A stretch of 64,000 bases of DNA from Kitasatospora papulosa (GCF_000717245.1 NZ_JNYQ01000002.1:585880-649879); one strand, 5' to 3'; numbered from the stretch's first letter, positions 28,232 to 37,308 are shown. Made by a program: numbers and translations. Notes: generated by a model from the letters alone, not told the origin.

Positions 28232-28789
28232 GTGCGCCAGTTGTCCGCCCGCGTCCGCTGGGCAGCCGTCACCGCGCTGACGGTCGCCGCGTCCACAGGC
28301 TGTGTGAGCGTCGGCGACGACGCCGGGAAGCCCGCCCCTTCGCGTTCCGCCGACCGCAAGGGCGCGTCCGCCCTGCCGGACGGGGACACCGTGTCCGGCA
28401 CCGGCAGGTCCGGCTCCGGCGGTGGCCGCGCCGAGGCGCAGTCCGACCGGGGAGCGTCGCGCAAGCCGGATGCGAAGGCCTCGGGCCGTGGCCCGTCGGC
28501 GGAACCGGGCAGGGCGGTGCCGGTGCCCGCCGGCCCCGGTACCCCGGAGCCCTCCCGGGGCGGCCCCCTGCCCACCCCGGAGCCGAGCGCCCCGGGCCCG
28601 GGTGAGCCGCCGCCCCCGCCGGTCGTCCCCGAGGAGCCCCCGGCCTCGCCCGAGCCGGAGCCCTCGTCGCCGCCGGAGCAGCCCTCGGCCTCGCCGGCGG
28701 CGCAGACCCACACGGACGCGGCGGGGATGCCGGAGCGGGTCGGGACGTGGCCCACTCCGCGGGTGTCACCGCAGGTCGCACCGGTGTGA
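28232..28789 (+). CDS. Proline-rich secreted lipoprotein
   Basis: A 185-residue protein. The signal peptide ends in ASTGC (Cys about residue 24); the mature part is almost entirely low-complexity Pro/Ser/Gly/Glu with PEPSAPGPGEPPPPP. No folded domain is visible, so it probably spans or coats the wall as an extended tether. GGAGGT precedes the GTG start. It has no clear partner, and the frame should be checked against relatives because low-complexity GC-rich sequence can be open by chance. Confidence 0.65.
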   Translation: MRQLSARVRWAAVTALTVAASTGCVSVGDDAGKPAPSRSADRKGASALPDGDTVSGTGRSGSGGGRAEAQSDRGASRKPDAKASGRGPSAEPGRAVPVPAGPGTPEPSRGGPLPTPEPSAPGPGEPPPPPVVPEEPPASPEPEPSSPPEQPSASPAAQTHTDAAGMPERVGTWPTPRVSPQVAPV

Positions 28790-28988
28790 GGGGGGTCGGT
28801 TTGCGCGATGGGGGGGAGGGTGCGTATGGTAGTAGATCGCTTGATCCCATTGCCCGGCGCCGACACAGAAGAGCGCCGTGTGGCGCGTACTCTCCCTTGC
28901 CGTGGCTGGACCGCATTGAGGCGGTCGAAATTGCGAAAACACGGAGTTACGGGCGCGTGCCGAGACTCCGGAAGGTTTCGCATTTCGC

Positions 28989-30944
28989 ATGTCAATTTCC
29001 AGTTCTGACCACACCGTCATGCCCGAGAACGACGTCGAGAACATCGAGGTCGTCGAGGCCGCCGAAGCCGTAGTGGCCCAGGCCGACGAGACCCCCGTCG
29101 CGGACACCTCCGCCGCGGACACCGCCGAAGAGGCCGCGGAGGACGCCGAGCCGAGCGTCACCTTCGCCGATCTCGGACTGCCCGAGGGCGTCGTCCGCAA
29201 GCTCGCGCAGAACGGTGTGACCACCCCCTTCCCGATCCAGGCCGCGACCATCCCGGACGCCCTGGCCGGCAAGGACATCCTGGGCCGTGGCCGCACCGGC
29301 TCCGGCAAGACGCTCTCCTTCGGTCTGCCGACCCTGGCCGCACTGGCCGGCGGGCACACCGAGAAGAAGAAGCCCCGCGCGATCATCCTCACGCCGACCC
29401 GTGAGCTCGCCATGCAGGTCGCGGACGCGCTGCAGCCCTACGGCGACGTGCTCGGCCTGAAGATGAAGGTCGTCTGCGGCGGTACGTCGATGGGCAACCA
29501 GATCTACGCGCTGGAGCGCGGTGTCGACGTCCTCGTCGCCACCCCGGGCCGGCTGCGCGACATCATCAACCGTGGCGCCTGCTCCCTGGAGAACGTCCAG
29601 GTCGCGGTCCTCGACGAGGCCGACCAGATGTCGGACCTGGGCTTCCTGCCCGAGGTCACCGAGCTGCTCGACCAGATCCCCGGTGGCGGCCAGCGCATGC
29701 TCTTCTCCGCCACGATGGAGAACGAGATCGGCACGCTCGTCAAGCGCTACCTGAGCAACCCGGTCACCCACGAGGTCGACAGCGCGCAGGGCAACGTCTC
29801 GACCATGTCGCACCACGTCCTCGTCGTGAAGCCGAAGGACAAGGCGCCGGTCACGGCCGCGATCGCCGCCCGCAAGGGCCGCACGATCATCTTCGTCCGC
29901 ACCCAGCTGGGCGCCGACCGCATCGCCGAGCAGCTCATCGAGTCCGGCGTGAAGGCCGACGCGCTGCACGGCGGCATGACGCAGGGCGCCCGTACCCGCG
30001 TCCTCGAGGACTTCAAGAAGGGCTACGTCAACGCCCTGGTCGCCACCGACGTCGCCGCCCGCGGCATCCACGTCGACGGCATCGACCTCGTCCTGAACGT
30101 GGACCCGGCCGGCGACCACAAGGACTACCTGCACCGCTCGGGCCGTACCGCGCGTGCCGGCCGCTCCGGTGTCGTCGTCTCGCTGGCGCTTCCGCACCAG
30201 CGCCGCCAGATCTTCCGCCTGATGGAGGACGCGGGCGTCGACGCCTCGCGCCACATCGTGCAGGGCGCGGGCGTCTTCGAGCCCGAGGTCGCCGAGATCA
30301 CGGGCGCCCGTTCGCTGACCGAGGTCCAGGCCGACTCCGCGAACAACGCGGCCAAGCAGGCCGAGCGTGAGGCCGCCGACCTCACCAAGCAGCTGGAGCG
30401 CGTCCAGCGCCGTGCCGTCGAGCTGCGCGAGGAGGCCGACCGTCTGGTCGCCCGTGCCGCCCGCGAGCGGGGCGACGACCCGGAGGCGGCGGTGGCGGAG
30501 GTCGCTGCCGAGGCCGAGGCCGCGCTCGTCGCCGCTTCCGTCCCCGAACAGCCGGCCGCACGCGAGGACCGTCGCGACGACCGGGGTAACTACGCCCGTC
30601 GTGACGACCGTGGCGACCGCCGTGACGACCGTGGCGGCTACCGCGGCGGCAACGACCGCGTCGGTGAGCGCAGCGGCCGTCCCTCCGGTGGCAGCGGCTA
30701 CCGCGGCAGCAACGACCGTCCGTCGTTCCGCAGCAGCGGCGACCGTCGTGACGACCGTCCGTCCGGTGGCTTCCGCTCCGGTGGCGGCGACCGTCGTGAC
30801 GACCGTGGCGGCCGTTCCTTCGAGCGTCGTCGCACGGTCGTCGTGACGACCACCGCGGTGGCACCGGCACGGGTACCGGCACCGGCACCTTCGGCCGCCG
30901 TGACGACAAGCCGCGCTGGAAGCGCAACGGCTGAGTCCGGCTGA
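28989..30944 (+). CDS. DEAD-box RNA helicase with a frameshifted C-terminal tail
   Basis: A 651-residue frame. An acidic N-terminal extension (about 55 residues) precedes the helicase core: Q-motif region TTPFPIQ, GRTGSGKT, PTRELA, LDEADQM, FSATM, TDVAARGIHVDGI and HRSGRTARAG. A helical linker and an Arg/Asp/Gly-rich RNA-binding tail follow. After about residue 615 the tail becomes RTVVVTTTAVAPARVPAPAP, which is unlike the family. One frame over, from 30836, the sequence resumes GRRDDHRGG and ends KPRWKRNG at 30934, so one base appears missing near 30834-30836. The core is intact. It probably remodels RNA, for example in cold-shock RNA metabolism. Confidence 0.93.
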   Translation: MSISSSDHTVMPENDVENIEVVEAAEAVVAQADETPVADTSAADTAEEAAEDAEPSVTFADLGLPEGVVRKLAQNGVTTPFPIQAATIPDALAGKDILGRGRTGSGKTLSFGLPTLAALAGGHTEKKKPRAIILTPTRELAMQVADALQPYGDVLGLKMKVVCGGTSMGNQIYALERGVDVLVATPGRLRDIINRGACSLENVQVAVLDEADQMSDLGFLPEVTELLDQIPGGGQRMLFSATMENEIGTLVKRYLSNPVTHEVDSAQGNVSTMSHHVLVVKPKDKAPVTAAIAARKGRTIIFVRTQLGADRIAEQLIESGVKADALHGGMTQGARTRVLEDFKKGYVNALVATDVAARGIHVDGIDLVLNVDPAGDHKDYLHRSGRTARAGRSGVVVSLALPHQRRQIFRLMEDAGVDASRHIVQGAGVFEPEVAEITGARSLTEVQADSANNAAKQAEREAADLTKQLERVQRRAVELREEADRLVARAARERGDDPEAAVAEVAAEAEAALVAASVPEQPAAREDRRDDRGNYARRDDRGDRRDDRGGYRGGNDRVGERSGRPSGGSGYRGSNDRPSFRSSGDRRDDRPSGGFRSGGGDRRDDRGGRSFERRRTVVVTTTAVAPARVPAPAPSAAVTTSRAGSATAESG

Positions 30945-30957
30945 CCGACTGAGCGGT

Positions 30958-31001
30958 CCTCGGGGCCCGTACGGCACTTCGGTGCGGTACGGGCCCCGAG
31001 G
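30958..31001 (+). terminator. Terminator after the DEAD-box helicase gene
   Basis: CCTCGGGGCCCGTAC and GTACGGGCCCCGAGG form a long perfect stem. An inner GCAC-TTCG-GTGC stem closes with a stable UUCG tetraloop. Confidence 0.88.
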
Positions 31002-31037
31002 CGTTTCCGGCGAGCCCCCGAGGGCATCGCTGGGGGC

Positions 31038-32594
31038 ATGACAAACGACGAAGCGGTGGCCGCCGAGCCACCACCGGACGCCCTCCAGGGCCCGCCGGCC
31101 GCCCTCTCCGACGAGCAGCGGCTGGCCGAACTCGGCTACACCCAGGTGCTCGCGCGCCGGATGTCCGCCTTCTCCAACTACGCGGTCTCCTTCACGATCA
31201 TCTCGGTTCTCTCCGGCTGTCTGACGCTGTACCTCTTCGGCATGAACACCGGCGGGCCCGCCGTCATCACCTGGGGCTGGATCGGCGTCGGGCTGATGAC
31301 GCTGTTCGTCGGGCTGGCCATGGCGGAGATCTGCTCGGCGTACCCGACGTCCGCGGGGCTCTACTTCTGGGCCCACCGCCTCGCCCCGCCGCGCTCGGCG
31401 GCCGCCTGGGCCTGGTTCGCCGGCTGGTTCAACGTGCTCGGACAGGTCGCCGTCACCGCCGGCATCGACTTCGGGGCGGCGTCGTTCCTCGGGGCGTACC
31501 TGAACCTCCAGTTCGGCTTCGAGGTCACCCCCGGCCGGACGATCCTGCTCTTCGCGGCGATCCTGGTCCTCCACGGTCTGCTGAACACCTTCGGTGTCGG
31601 CATCGTCGCCTTCCTCAACAACGTCAGCGTGTGGTGGCACGTGGTCGGGGTCGCCGTCATCGTGGGCGCGCTCACCTTCGTGCCGGACTCGCACCGGTCG
31701 GCGTCGTACGTCTTCACCGAGTTCGTCAACAACACCGGCTGGGGCAGCGGCTTCTACGTCGTGATGATCGGCCTGCTGATGGCGCAGTACACCTTCACCG
31801 GGTACGACGCGTCCGCCCATATGACGGAGGAGACCCACGACGCCGCCGTGGCGGGCCCGCGCGGCATCGTGCAGTCCATCTGGACGTCCTGGATCGCCGG
31901 GTTCGTGCTCCTGCTGGGCTTCACCTTCGCCATCCAGTCGTACGACGGCGCCCTGAACTCCCCGACCGGTGCCCCGCCCGCCCAGATCCTGCTGGACGCG
32001 CTCGGCGCCACCACGGGCAAGCTCCTGCTGCTCGTCGTGATCGGGGCCCAGCTCTTCTGCGGCATGGCCTCCGTGACCGCCAACAGCCGCATGATCTACG
32101 CCTTCTCGCGCGACGGGGCGCTGCCCTTCTCCCGGGTCTGGCACACGGTCAGCCCCCGCACCCGCACGCCCGTCGCGGCGGTCTGGCTGGCCGCTCTCGG
32201 CGCCCTGGCCCTCGGCCTGCCGTACCTGATCAACGTCACGGCGTACGCCGCGGTGACCTCCATCGCGGTCATCGGCCTCTACATCGCCTACGTCATCCCC
32301 ACCCTGCTCAGACTGCTGCGCGGTGACGACTTCGTCCGGGGCCCCTGGCACCTGGGCCGCTGGTCCCGGCCCGTCGGGATCGTCGCGGTGACCTGGGTCG
32401 GAGTGATCACGGTGCTCTTCATGCTGCCCCAGGTGTCCCCGGTCACCTGGGAGAGCTTCAACTACGCGCCGCTGGCCGTGCTGGTGGTGCTCGGCTTCGC
32501 CGCCGTGTGGTGGCTGGTCTCGGCCCGCCACTGGTTCCTCAAGCCGACCGCGGCCGATCACAAGCGCACGATCCCGGACGAATCCGCGGACTGA
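31038..32594 (+). CDS. APC-family amino acid permease
   Basis: A 518-residue transporter with about 12 hydrophobic segments. Family features are MSAFSNYAVSFTIISVLSGCLTLY in helix 1, AMAEICSAYPTSAGLYFWAHRLAPP, FTGYDASAHMTEETHDAA and ASVTANSRMIYAFSRDGALP. These place it in the amino acid/choline (GABA permease-like) branch. The substrate cannot be decided from sequence. ATG 31038 lies 36 bases after the helicase terminator, so its promoter must overlap that region. Monocistronic. Confidence 0.93.
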   Translation: MTNDEAVAAEPPPDALQGPPAALSDEQRLAELGYTQVLARRMSAFSNYAVSFTIISVLSGCLTLYLFGMNTGGPAVITWGWIGVGLMTLFVGLAMAEICSAYPTSAGLYFWAHRLAPPRSAAAWAWFAGWFNVLGQVAVTAGIDFGAASFLGAYLNLQFGFEVTPGRTILLFAAILVLHGLLNTFGVGIVAFLNNVSVWWHVVGVAVIVGALTFVPDSHRSASYVFTEFVNNTGWGSGFYVVMIGLLMAQYTFTGYDASAHMTEETHDAAVAGPRGIVQSIWTSWIAGFVLLLGFTFAIQSYDGALNSPTGAPPAQILLDALGATTGKLLLLVVIGAQLFCGMASVTANSRMIYAFSRDGALPFSRVWHTVSPRTRTPVAAVWLAALGALALGLPYLINVTAYAAVTSIAVIGLYIAYVIPTLLRLLRGDDFVRGPWHLGRWSRPVGIVAVTWVGVITVLFMLPQVSPVTWESFNYAPLAVLVVLGFAAVWWLVSARHWFLKPTAADHKRTIPDESAD

Positions 32595-32685
32595 CCGGCC
32601 CCATCCCGCCCACGACAGGGCCCGGCACCGATACCCGATCGGCTGCCGGGCCCGGGGCAGCTATGCTCGGGGGGTGATCGATCCG

Positions 32686-32759
32686 GGGCCGTTAGCTCAA
32701 TTGGTCAGAGCAGCGGACTTTTAATCCGTTGGTTGTGGGTTCGAGTCCCACACGGCCTA
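32686..32759 (+). tRNA. tRNA-Lys (TTT)
   Basis: Acceptor GGGCCGT pairs with ACGGCCT (terminal G-U), and the anticodon loop CTTTTAA carries TTT. The T arm is GTGGG/CCCAC. CCA is not encoded. It marks the left border of a segment that looks variable. Confidence 0.95.
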
Positions 32760-32797
32760 CCGACCGCAGGGCGCGGGGATGACCCCCCGACCTGCGA

Positions 32798-32837
32798 CTG
32801 AGCGCCCCGTCCGGCCGAAGCCGGGCGGGGCGCTCAG
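32798..32837 (+). terminator. Terminator after tRNA-Lys
   Basis: CTGAGCGCCCCG and CGGGGCGCTCAG form the outer stem, and an inner CCGG/CCGG-type helix can extend it. Confidence 0.75.
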
Positions 32838-32919
32838 TCGTGTCCGGACGGGGCGCGTCGGCGGGTGTGGCCCGTGCCCCGAGCCGTCCGTGCCTCGCCA
32901 CCACGGTGAGGGGATCCGG

Positions 32920-33114
32920 TCAGCCGATCGTCCGCAGCACCAGCCGCACCACGGTCATGAGGCCTCGCCCGATCCAGCCGAGCAGCCCCAGTTCCGCGGC
33001 CAGTTCGGCGGCATCCACGGCCGTCTCCGCCCGGTCCGCGGATTCGGAACGGCACCGGGGGCAGGAGCGGGGTCGGCGGCGCTTCCGCGCCCCGCACTTC
33101 TCGCACTTCGCCAT
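32920..33114 (-). CDS. Small zinc-ribbon protein
   Basis: A 64-residue protein. Two knuckles, CEKCG and CPRCR, separated by a basic ARKRRRPRS run, form a four-Cys zinc ribbon at the N-terminus. The C-terminus is an amphipathic or membrane-touching helix (LGLLGWIGRGLMTVVRLVLR). ATG 33114 starts MAKCEKCG. It could be a small membrane-associated nucleic-acid or protein-binding adaptor; function unknown. Third codon positions are strongly GC, supporting coding. Confidence 0.75.
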   Translation of the reverse strand: MAKCEKCGARKRRRPRSCPRCRSESADRAETAVDAAELAAELGLLGWIGRGLMTVVRLVLRTIG

Positions 33115-33178
33115 GGCCTCACGCCTCGTTCGCGCGGGCGCCGTGGTCGGCGCCCGGGTATCGGTCGATGATGCTTGC

Positions 33179-33496
33179 TCAGGCGGTGGCGGTGCGTGCG
33201 GTCCGGCCGCGCAGCCAGCGGTACGCGGCACCGAGCGCCAGCGCCTGGACGACGGCTCCGACGGCGACGCCCGCGAAGGCCAGGGAGCCGGGGAGGGCCG
33301 TGAACAGCATAGAGGTCGGGGCGGTCACGATGAACAGCCAGACCCCGGCGAGACTGGCGTCCGCCCGCTCGACGAGAAGCGCGTCCAGCACGACCCACAC
33401 GCCGACTGCGGCCACGGCGGCCAGGTAGCCCAGGGCGACGGGGTTCAGCAGGTGGTGACGAAGGGACTGGGGCAGGGTACGCGGCGAGGCAGCCAT
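33179..33496 (-). CDS. Small four-helix membrane protein (SCO4225-like)
   Basis: A 105-residue membrane protein with three or four hydrophobic helices: NPVALGYLAAVAAVGVWVVLDAL, LAGVWLFIVTAPTSMLF and AGVAVGAVVQALALGAAY. The helix pattern and LRHHLLNPVALGYLAAV opening resemble a Streptomyces family I recall as SCO4225-like. ATG 33496 removes an unconserved extension. It lies upstream of the zinc-ribbon gene on the same strand (64-base gap), so co-transcription is possible. Function unknown. Confidence 0.7.
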   Translation of the reverse strand: MAASPRTLPQSLRHHLLNPVALGYLAAVAAVGVWVVLDALLVERADASLAGVWLFIVTAPTSMLFTALPGSLAFAGVAVGAVVQALALGAAYRWLRGRTARTATA

Positions 33497-33569
33497 GTCT
33501 AACTCCGATGTGAGGAAACCGTGTTGCTCGGTGTGAGACACACGATGCCGTCGGGGCGGCGGCTGCGGC

Positions 33570-33581
33570 ATGAGTACTCAT
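33570..33581. promoter_or_regulatory. Palindrome ATGAGTACTCAT
   Basis: A perfect 12-base palindrome 74 bases upstream of the small membrane protein start, followed by ACCCATGTTCGTATGG. Position and symmetry fit an operator; no regulator can be assigned. Confidence 0.35.
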
Positions 33582-33660
33582 ACCCATGTTCGTATGGTGA
33601 CGCCCTGCTCGGTCTCATCGGGTGCTTCGGCCTCACCGGGTAGGTAGCGGTCGTCCCGTC

Positions 33661-34059
33661 TCAGCGTGCGAACTTCGCGACGGCCGCAGGGGTGACGGGG
33701 GTGAAGAAGTTGACCAGGTTGCCGTCCGGGTCCCGGAACAGCAGCGAGCGGTTGCCCCACGGCATCGTGGTGGGCTCCGCCACGACCTCGGTGACGTAGC
33801 CGGTGAGATCGCGGTGCACGCGGTCCACGTCGTCGACGAGGAACTCGGTGATCACGCTGTGGTTCTCCGCCGGGCGGGCGGAGCCGGGGGCGAAGAGGGG
33901 GACGGTGCGGGTGCTCGCGATCGCCAGGGTGGCGGCGGGCGTCCTGAGTTCGGCGAAGTCGTCGTTGGCCCACTCCGCCCGCACCTGAGTGACGTGCTCG
34001 TAGAACGCGACGAGGCGTGCGACGTCACTGGTGATGATGCGGATCGAGACGAAGTTCAT
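33661..34059 (-). CDS. VOC-family (glyoxalase/bleomycin-resistance fold) protein
   Basis: A 132-residue protein with two beta-alpha-beta-beta-beta modules. The first carries VSIRIITSDVARLVAFYEHV and the second ENHSVITEFLVDDVDRVH. LLFRDPDGNLVNFFTPV is the usual C-terminal metal or substrate strand. Potential ligands are His in ENHS and acidic residues near the end; enzyme versus binding protein cannot be decided. It diverges from a WYL regulator across 129 bases and is the probable target of that regulator. Confidence 0.88.
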   Translation of the reverse strand: MNFVSIRIITSDVARLVAFYEHVTQVRAEWANDDFAELRTPAATLAIASTRTVPLFAPGSARPAENHSVITEFLVDDVDRVHRDLTGYVTEVVAEPTTMPWGNRSLLFRDPDGNLVNFFTPVTPAAVAKFAR

Positions 34060-34188
34060 GAGGGTCTCCCCGGTCGTGCCGGCGTTCGTGCCGGCGTCGC
34101 GCCGGTGGTGTACCGGCGTCGTGCACCTCGGAGGCTAGGAGAGATAGTGGACAGTATTCGTCCTGTAAGCGGTCCTAGGCTTGTGTCC

Positions 34189-35184
34189 ATGACCCGACCC
34201 GCCGGACGTGTGCTGACCCTCCTGGAGCTGCTGCAGTCGGGCGGCACCCGCACGGTGGCCGAGCTCGCCGACCGGCTCGGCGTCGACGGGCGGACCGTGC
34301 GGCGGTACGTGGAGCAGCTGATCGACCTCGATGTGCCCGTGGAGTCGGTGCGGGGCCGGTACGGCGGGTACAGGCTCGGCGCCGGGTACCGCCTGCCGCC
34401 CCTCATGCTGAGTGACGACGAGGCGCTGGCCGTGCTGCTCGGCCTCGTGGCGGGCCGCCGGGCGGCGCCGACGGGGGCGGGGCACACGGCGAGCGAGACG
34501 GCGTCCGCCAAGATCCGGCGCGTGCTGCCCGGGCATCTCGCCGGCCGGCTCGACGCGCTTCTCGAATCCCTGGCCTTCACGGACGGCCCCGGTGAGGCAG
34601 CCGTCCCGGACACCGGGGTCCTGCTCACGATCGCCGACGCGGTGCGTCACGGCCGGCCGGTCTCGATGAGATACACCGGCGGCGACGGCCGGCGCGGTGA
34701 ACGCACCCTGCACGCCTACGGGATCGTCGCCCACGCGGGCCGGTGGTACGTCACCGGCAGGGACGCCGGGATCGGCGAGGACCGGACCTTCCGGCTAGAC
34801 CGCATCACCGATGCGCGGGCTCTCCCCGGATCGTTCGAGGTGCCCGCGGGTACCGATCCTGCCGCGCGCCTGCTGTCGGGGTTCGCCACGGCCGGGTACC
34901 GGCACGAGGTGACCCTGCGGATCCAGGGAACGGCCGAGCAGATCAGGGCCCGCCTTCCCGCAGCCGTCGCGATCCTGGAGGCGGAGGAAGGGCCCGCGGC
35001 CGACGGTGACCCGACGCCCGGACGCTGGTGGCGTGTCGGTGTCCGGGCGGAGCGGCTCGACTGGCTGCCCCCGGTGCTGGCCGCGCTCGACCGGCCCTTC
35101 GTCATCGAGCGCCCCGACGAACTGCGCGACCTCGTCGCCGCGCTCGCCGACCGCCTCGCGTCGTCCGCCCGCCGGAACCCGTGA
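34189..35184 (+). CDS. DeoR/WYL-type transcriptional regulator
   Basis: A 331-residue protein. The N-terminal winged helix is VLTLLELLQSGGTRTVAELADRLGVDGRTVRRYVEQL. The WYL ligand-sensing domain is in the middle (RRGERTLHAYGIVAHAGRWYVTGRD, with the family W-Y-x pattern as GRWYVTG), and a C-terminal extension ends FVIERPDELRDLVAALADRL. ATG 34189 has little upstream leader (TAGGCTTGTGTCC). It likely controls itself and the divergent VOC gene in response to an unknown ligand or nucleic-acid fragment. Confidence 0.9.
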   Translation: MTRPAGRVLTLLELLQSGGTRTVAELADRLGVDGRTVRRYVEQLIDLDVPVESVRGRYGGYRLGAGYRLPPLMLSDDEALAVLLGLVAGRRAAPTGAGHTASETASAKIRRVLPGHLAGRLDALLESLAFTDGPGEAAVPDTGVLLTIADAVRHGRPVSMRYTGGDGRRGERTLHAYGIVAHAGRWYVTGRDAGIGEDRTFRLDRITDARALPGSFEVPAGTDPAARLLSGFATAGYRHEVTLRIQGTAEQIRARLPAAVAILEAEEGPAADGDPTPGRWWRVGVRAERLDWLPPVLAALDRPFVIERPDELRDLVAALADRLASSARRNP

Positions 35185-35211
35185 GGAACGCGGCGCCCTC
35201 CGGCCGCCGGC

Positions 35212-35667
35212 TCAGGGGCGCGGCCAGGGGCGGCCGCCGATGCGCTCGATGTCGGAGTTGAAACGCCGCAGGTAGCCGGCGAAGGCGGAGATGTCCTCGT
35301 CGGCCCAGTCGGCCATGACGCGCTCCAGGGAGCTGACCATGCCCTCGCGTTCCGCGTCGAGGGTCCTCGCCCCCTCCTCCGTGATGCGGAACTTGCGGGC
35401 CATGCCGCCGTCCGGATCGGGGATGCGCTCCACGAAGCCGGCGCGCATGACCGCGGCGGTCTGCCGGTTGAGGGTGGACACGTCGAGGTCGAAGGCCTCG
35501 CTGAGCTCACCGACGGACATGGGGCCCTGCACGCGGATACGGCTGAGCAGGACGTACGCGCTGCGCTCCAGGAGGCCGTCCTTGCGGCGTCCCTTTCTGT
35601 GGGTCAGCAGGCCGTGCCGGCTGAGCAGCATCTGCTCGTACTCGACCTCATGCGTTGCCCTCTTCAT
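35212..35667 (-). CDS. MarR-family transcriptional regulator
   Basis: A 151-residue winged-helix dimeric regulator. The core reads SAYVLLSRIRVQGPMSVGELSEAFDLDVSTLNRQTAAVMRAGFVERIPDPDGGMARKFRITEEG, with the expected recognition helix and wing. Strong GGAGGTG precedes ATG 35667. It diverges from an MFS efflux gene with a 22-bp dyad between them, the classical layout of a substrate-induced repressor controlling an exporter. Confidence 0.93.
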   Translation of the reverse strand: MKRATHEVEYEQMLLSRHGLLTHRKGRRKDGLLERSAYVLLSRIRVQGPMSVGELSEAFDLDVSTLNRQTAAVMRAGFVERIPDPDGGMARKFRITEEGARTLDAEREGMVSSLERVMADWADEDISAFAGYLRRFNSDIERIGGRPWPRP

Positions 35668-35769
35668 CGCGGGCACCTCCTGCTTCCTGCCGGGCGGGCC
35701 GGTGTGTCGTCGTGCCGTGGTGCGTGCCGACTTCATCGTATGTTTGCCAAGACTTGCATAAACCACATG

Positions 35770-35791
35770 ACATGCATGATGCAATGCATGT
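35770..35791. promoter_or_regulatory. Dyad operator between marR and the MFS gene
   Basis: Arms ACATGCAT and ATGCATGT are separated by GATGCA. The site lies in an AT-rich 170-base divergent spacer, 52 bases before the MFS start, with TTGCAT nearby. The most likely ligand is the adjacent MarR protein. Confidence 0.75.
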
Positions 35792-35842
35792 GTACGATAC
35801 CAATCCTCCATCGAACCGACCGGATAGCCGAGGACCCGAGAT

Positions 35843-37297
35843 ATGGACACGTCCCAGCCCACAGCCCGCACAGGCGGTGTGATCACGACGCTGGCGCTGG
35901 CCGGCACCGTCGCCGCCGTGATGCAGACGCTGGTGACCCCGCTGATCGCGGAGCTGCCGCGGATCCTGGACACCTCGTCCTCGAACGCCGCCTGGGTGGT
36001 CACGGTCACCCTCCTGGTCGCGGGTGTGTGCGTGCCGGTCACCGGCCGGCTCGGTGACCTCCTCGGCAAGCGCCGCATGCTGCTGGCCTGCGCGGTTCCG
36101 CTGATCGTCGGGTCCGTCGTCTGCGCACTGGCCTCCTCCGTGGTGCCGATGATCGTCGGGCGTGGTCTTCAGGGCATGGGCATGGGCATGGTGCCGCTGG
36201 GTATCGCGCTCCTGCGTGACGTGGTGCCCTACGAGAAGCTCAGCGGCTCCATCGCCCTCGTCAGCGCCTCCATGGGCATCGGCGGCGCCCTCGGCCTGCC
36301 GATCTCCGCGGCCGTAGCCGAGTACGCCAGCTGGCGCGTGCTGTTCTGGGGTTCCGCGGTCCTGGCCGTGATGATCGCCGTGCTCATCTACGTCTTCGTC
36401 CCGGACGTCCCGGCCGGGGCCAAGGGGCAGCGCTTCGACGCCCCCGGCGCGATCGGGCTCGCCATCGGCCTGGTGTCCCTCCTGCTGGCGATCTCCAAGG
36501 GCGCCGACTGGGGCTGGGGTTCGGGCACCACGCTCGGCCTGTTCGCGGTCGCGGTCGTGGCGCTCGGCACCTGGGGCTTCTACGAGCTGCGTACCCGTGA
36601 CCCGCTCGTCGACCTGCGGACCACCGCCCGGCCGCGTGTGCTGCTCACCAACATCTCGTCGATCCTGGTCGGCGTCGGCATGTACTCCTTCATGCTCATC
36701 GCCCCGCAGCTGCTGCAGTTCCCCGAGGCCACGGGGTACGGCCTGGGGCAGTCGATGCTGGCCGCGGGCCTCTGGATGGCCCCCGGCGGCGTGATGATGA
36801 TGATCGTCTCCCCGCTCGGCGGGAAGCTGATCAACGCACGCGGCCCCAAGATCGCCCTCGTGCTCGGTGCCCTCGTGATCTCCCTCGGCTACGGCCTCTC
36901 GCTCTTCCTGATGGGCTCCGCCTGGGGCCTCATGGTCGTCGGAATCGTCATCAACAGCGGCGTCGGCCTGGCCTACGGCGCGATGCCCGCCCTGATCATG
37001 AGCTCCGTCCCGCTCTCGGAGACCGCCGCGGCCAACGGCTTCAACACCCTGATGCGTTCGCTGGGCACCACCATCGGCTCGGCGGTCATCGGCGTAGTGC
37101 TGGCGCAGATGACCATGAACCTCGGCGGCTTCTCGCTCGCCTCCGAGGACGGGTTCCGCGTCGGCCTGATGATCGGCTGCGGGGTCGCCCTCGTCGCCGC
37201 CGCGGTCGCCGCGCTGATCCCGGGCCTCGTCCGTCCGGCCGCCGACGGCGACCGGACCGGGCCCTCCACGACGGACAAGGTCACCGTCGAAGCCTGA
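35843..37297 (+). CDS. MFS multidrug-type exporter (DHA2-like)
   Basis: A 484-residue major facilitator with about 14 hydrophobic helices, the DHA2 drug:H+ antiporter layout. Motif A appears as GRLGDLLGKRRML and the motif C region as GIGGALGLPISAAVAEYASWRVLFW. It likely exports a toxic or signalling compound recognised by the divergent MarR protein. It ends 11 bases before a very strong terminator. Confidence 0.93.
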   Translation: MDTSQPTARTGGVITTLALAGTVAAVMQTLVTPLIAELPRILDTSSSNAAWVVTVTLLVAGVCVPVTGRLGDLLGKRRMLLACAVPLIVGSVVCALASSVVPMIVGRGLQGMGMGMVPLGIALLRDVVPYEKLSGSIALVSASMGIGGALGLPISAAVAEYASWRVLFWGSAVLAVMIAVLIYVFVPDVPAGAKGQRFDAPGAIGLAIGLVSLLLAISKGADWGWGSGTTLGLFAVAVVALGTWGFYELRTRDPLVDLRTTARPRVLLTNISSILVGVGMYSFMLIAPQLLQFPEATGYGLGQSMLAAGLWMAPGGVMMMIVSPLGGKLINARGPKIALVLGALVISLGYGLSLFLMGSAWGLMVVGIVINSGVGLAYGAMPALIMSSVPLSETAAANGFNTLMRSLGTTIGSAVIGVVLAQMTMNLGGFSLASEDGFRVGLMIGCGVALVAAAVAALIPGLVRPAADGDRTGPSTTDKVTVEA

Positions 37298-37308
37298 CCG
37301 CGACAGCC

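Noticed and set aside
29500..30940. CGT/GAC-rich repeats in the helicase tail as a CRISPR or satellite
   Set aside because: They encode the Arg/Asp/Gly RNA-binding tail; spacing is irregular and there are no unique spacers.
28992..32561. A 1189-residue minus-strand open frame opposite the DEAD-box helicase and permease
   Set aside because: It is a GC-driven shadow spanning two well-defined genes and their terminator.
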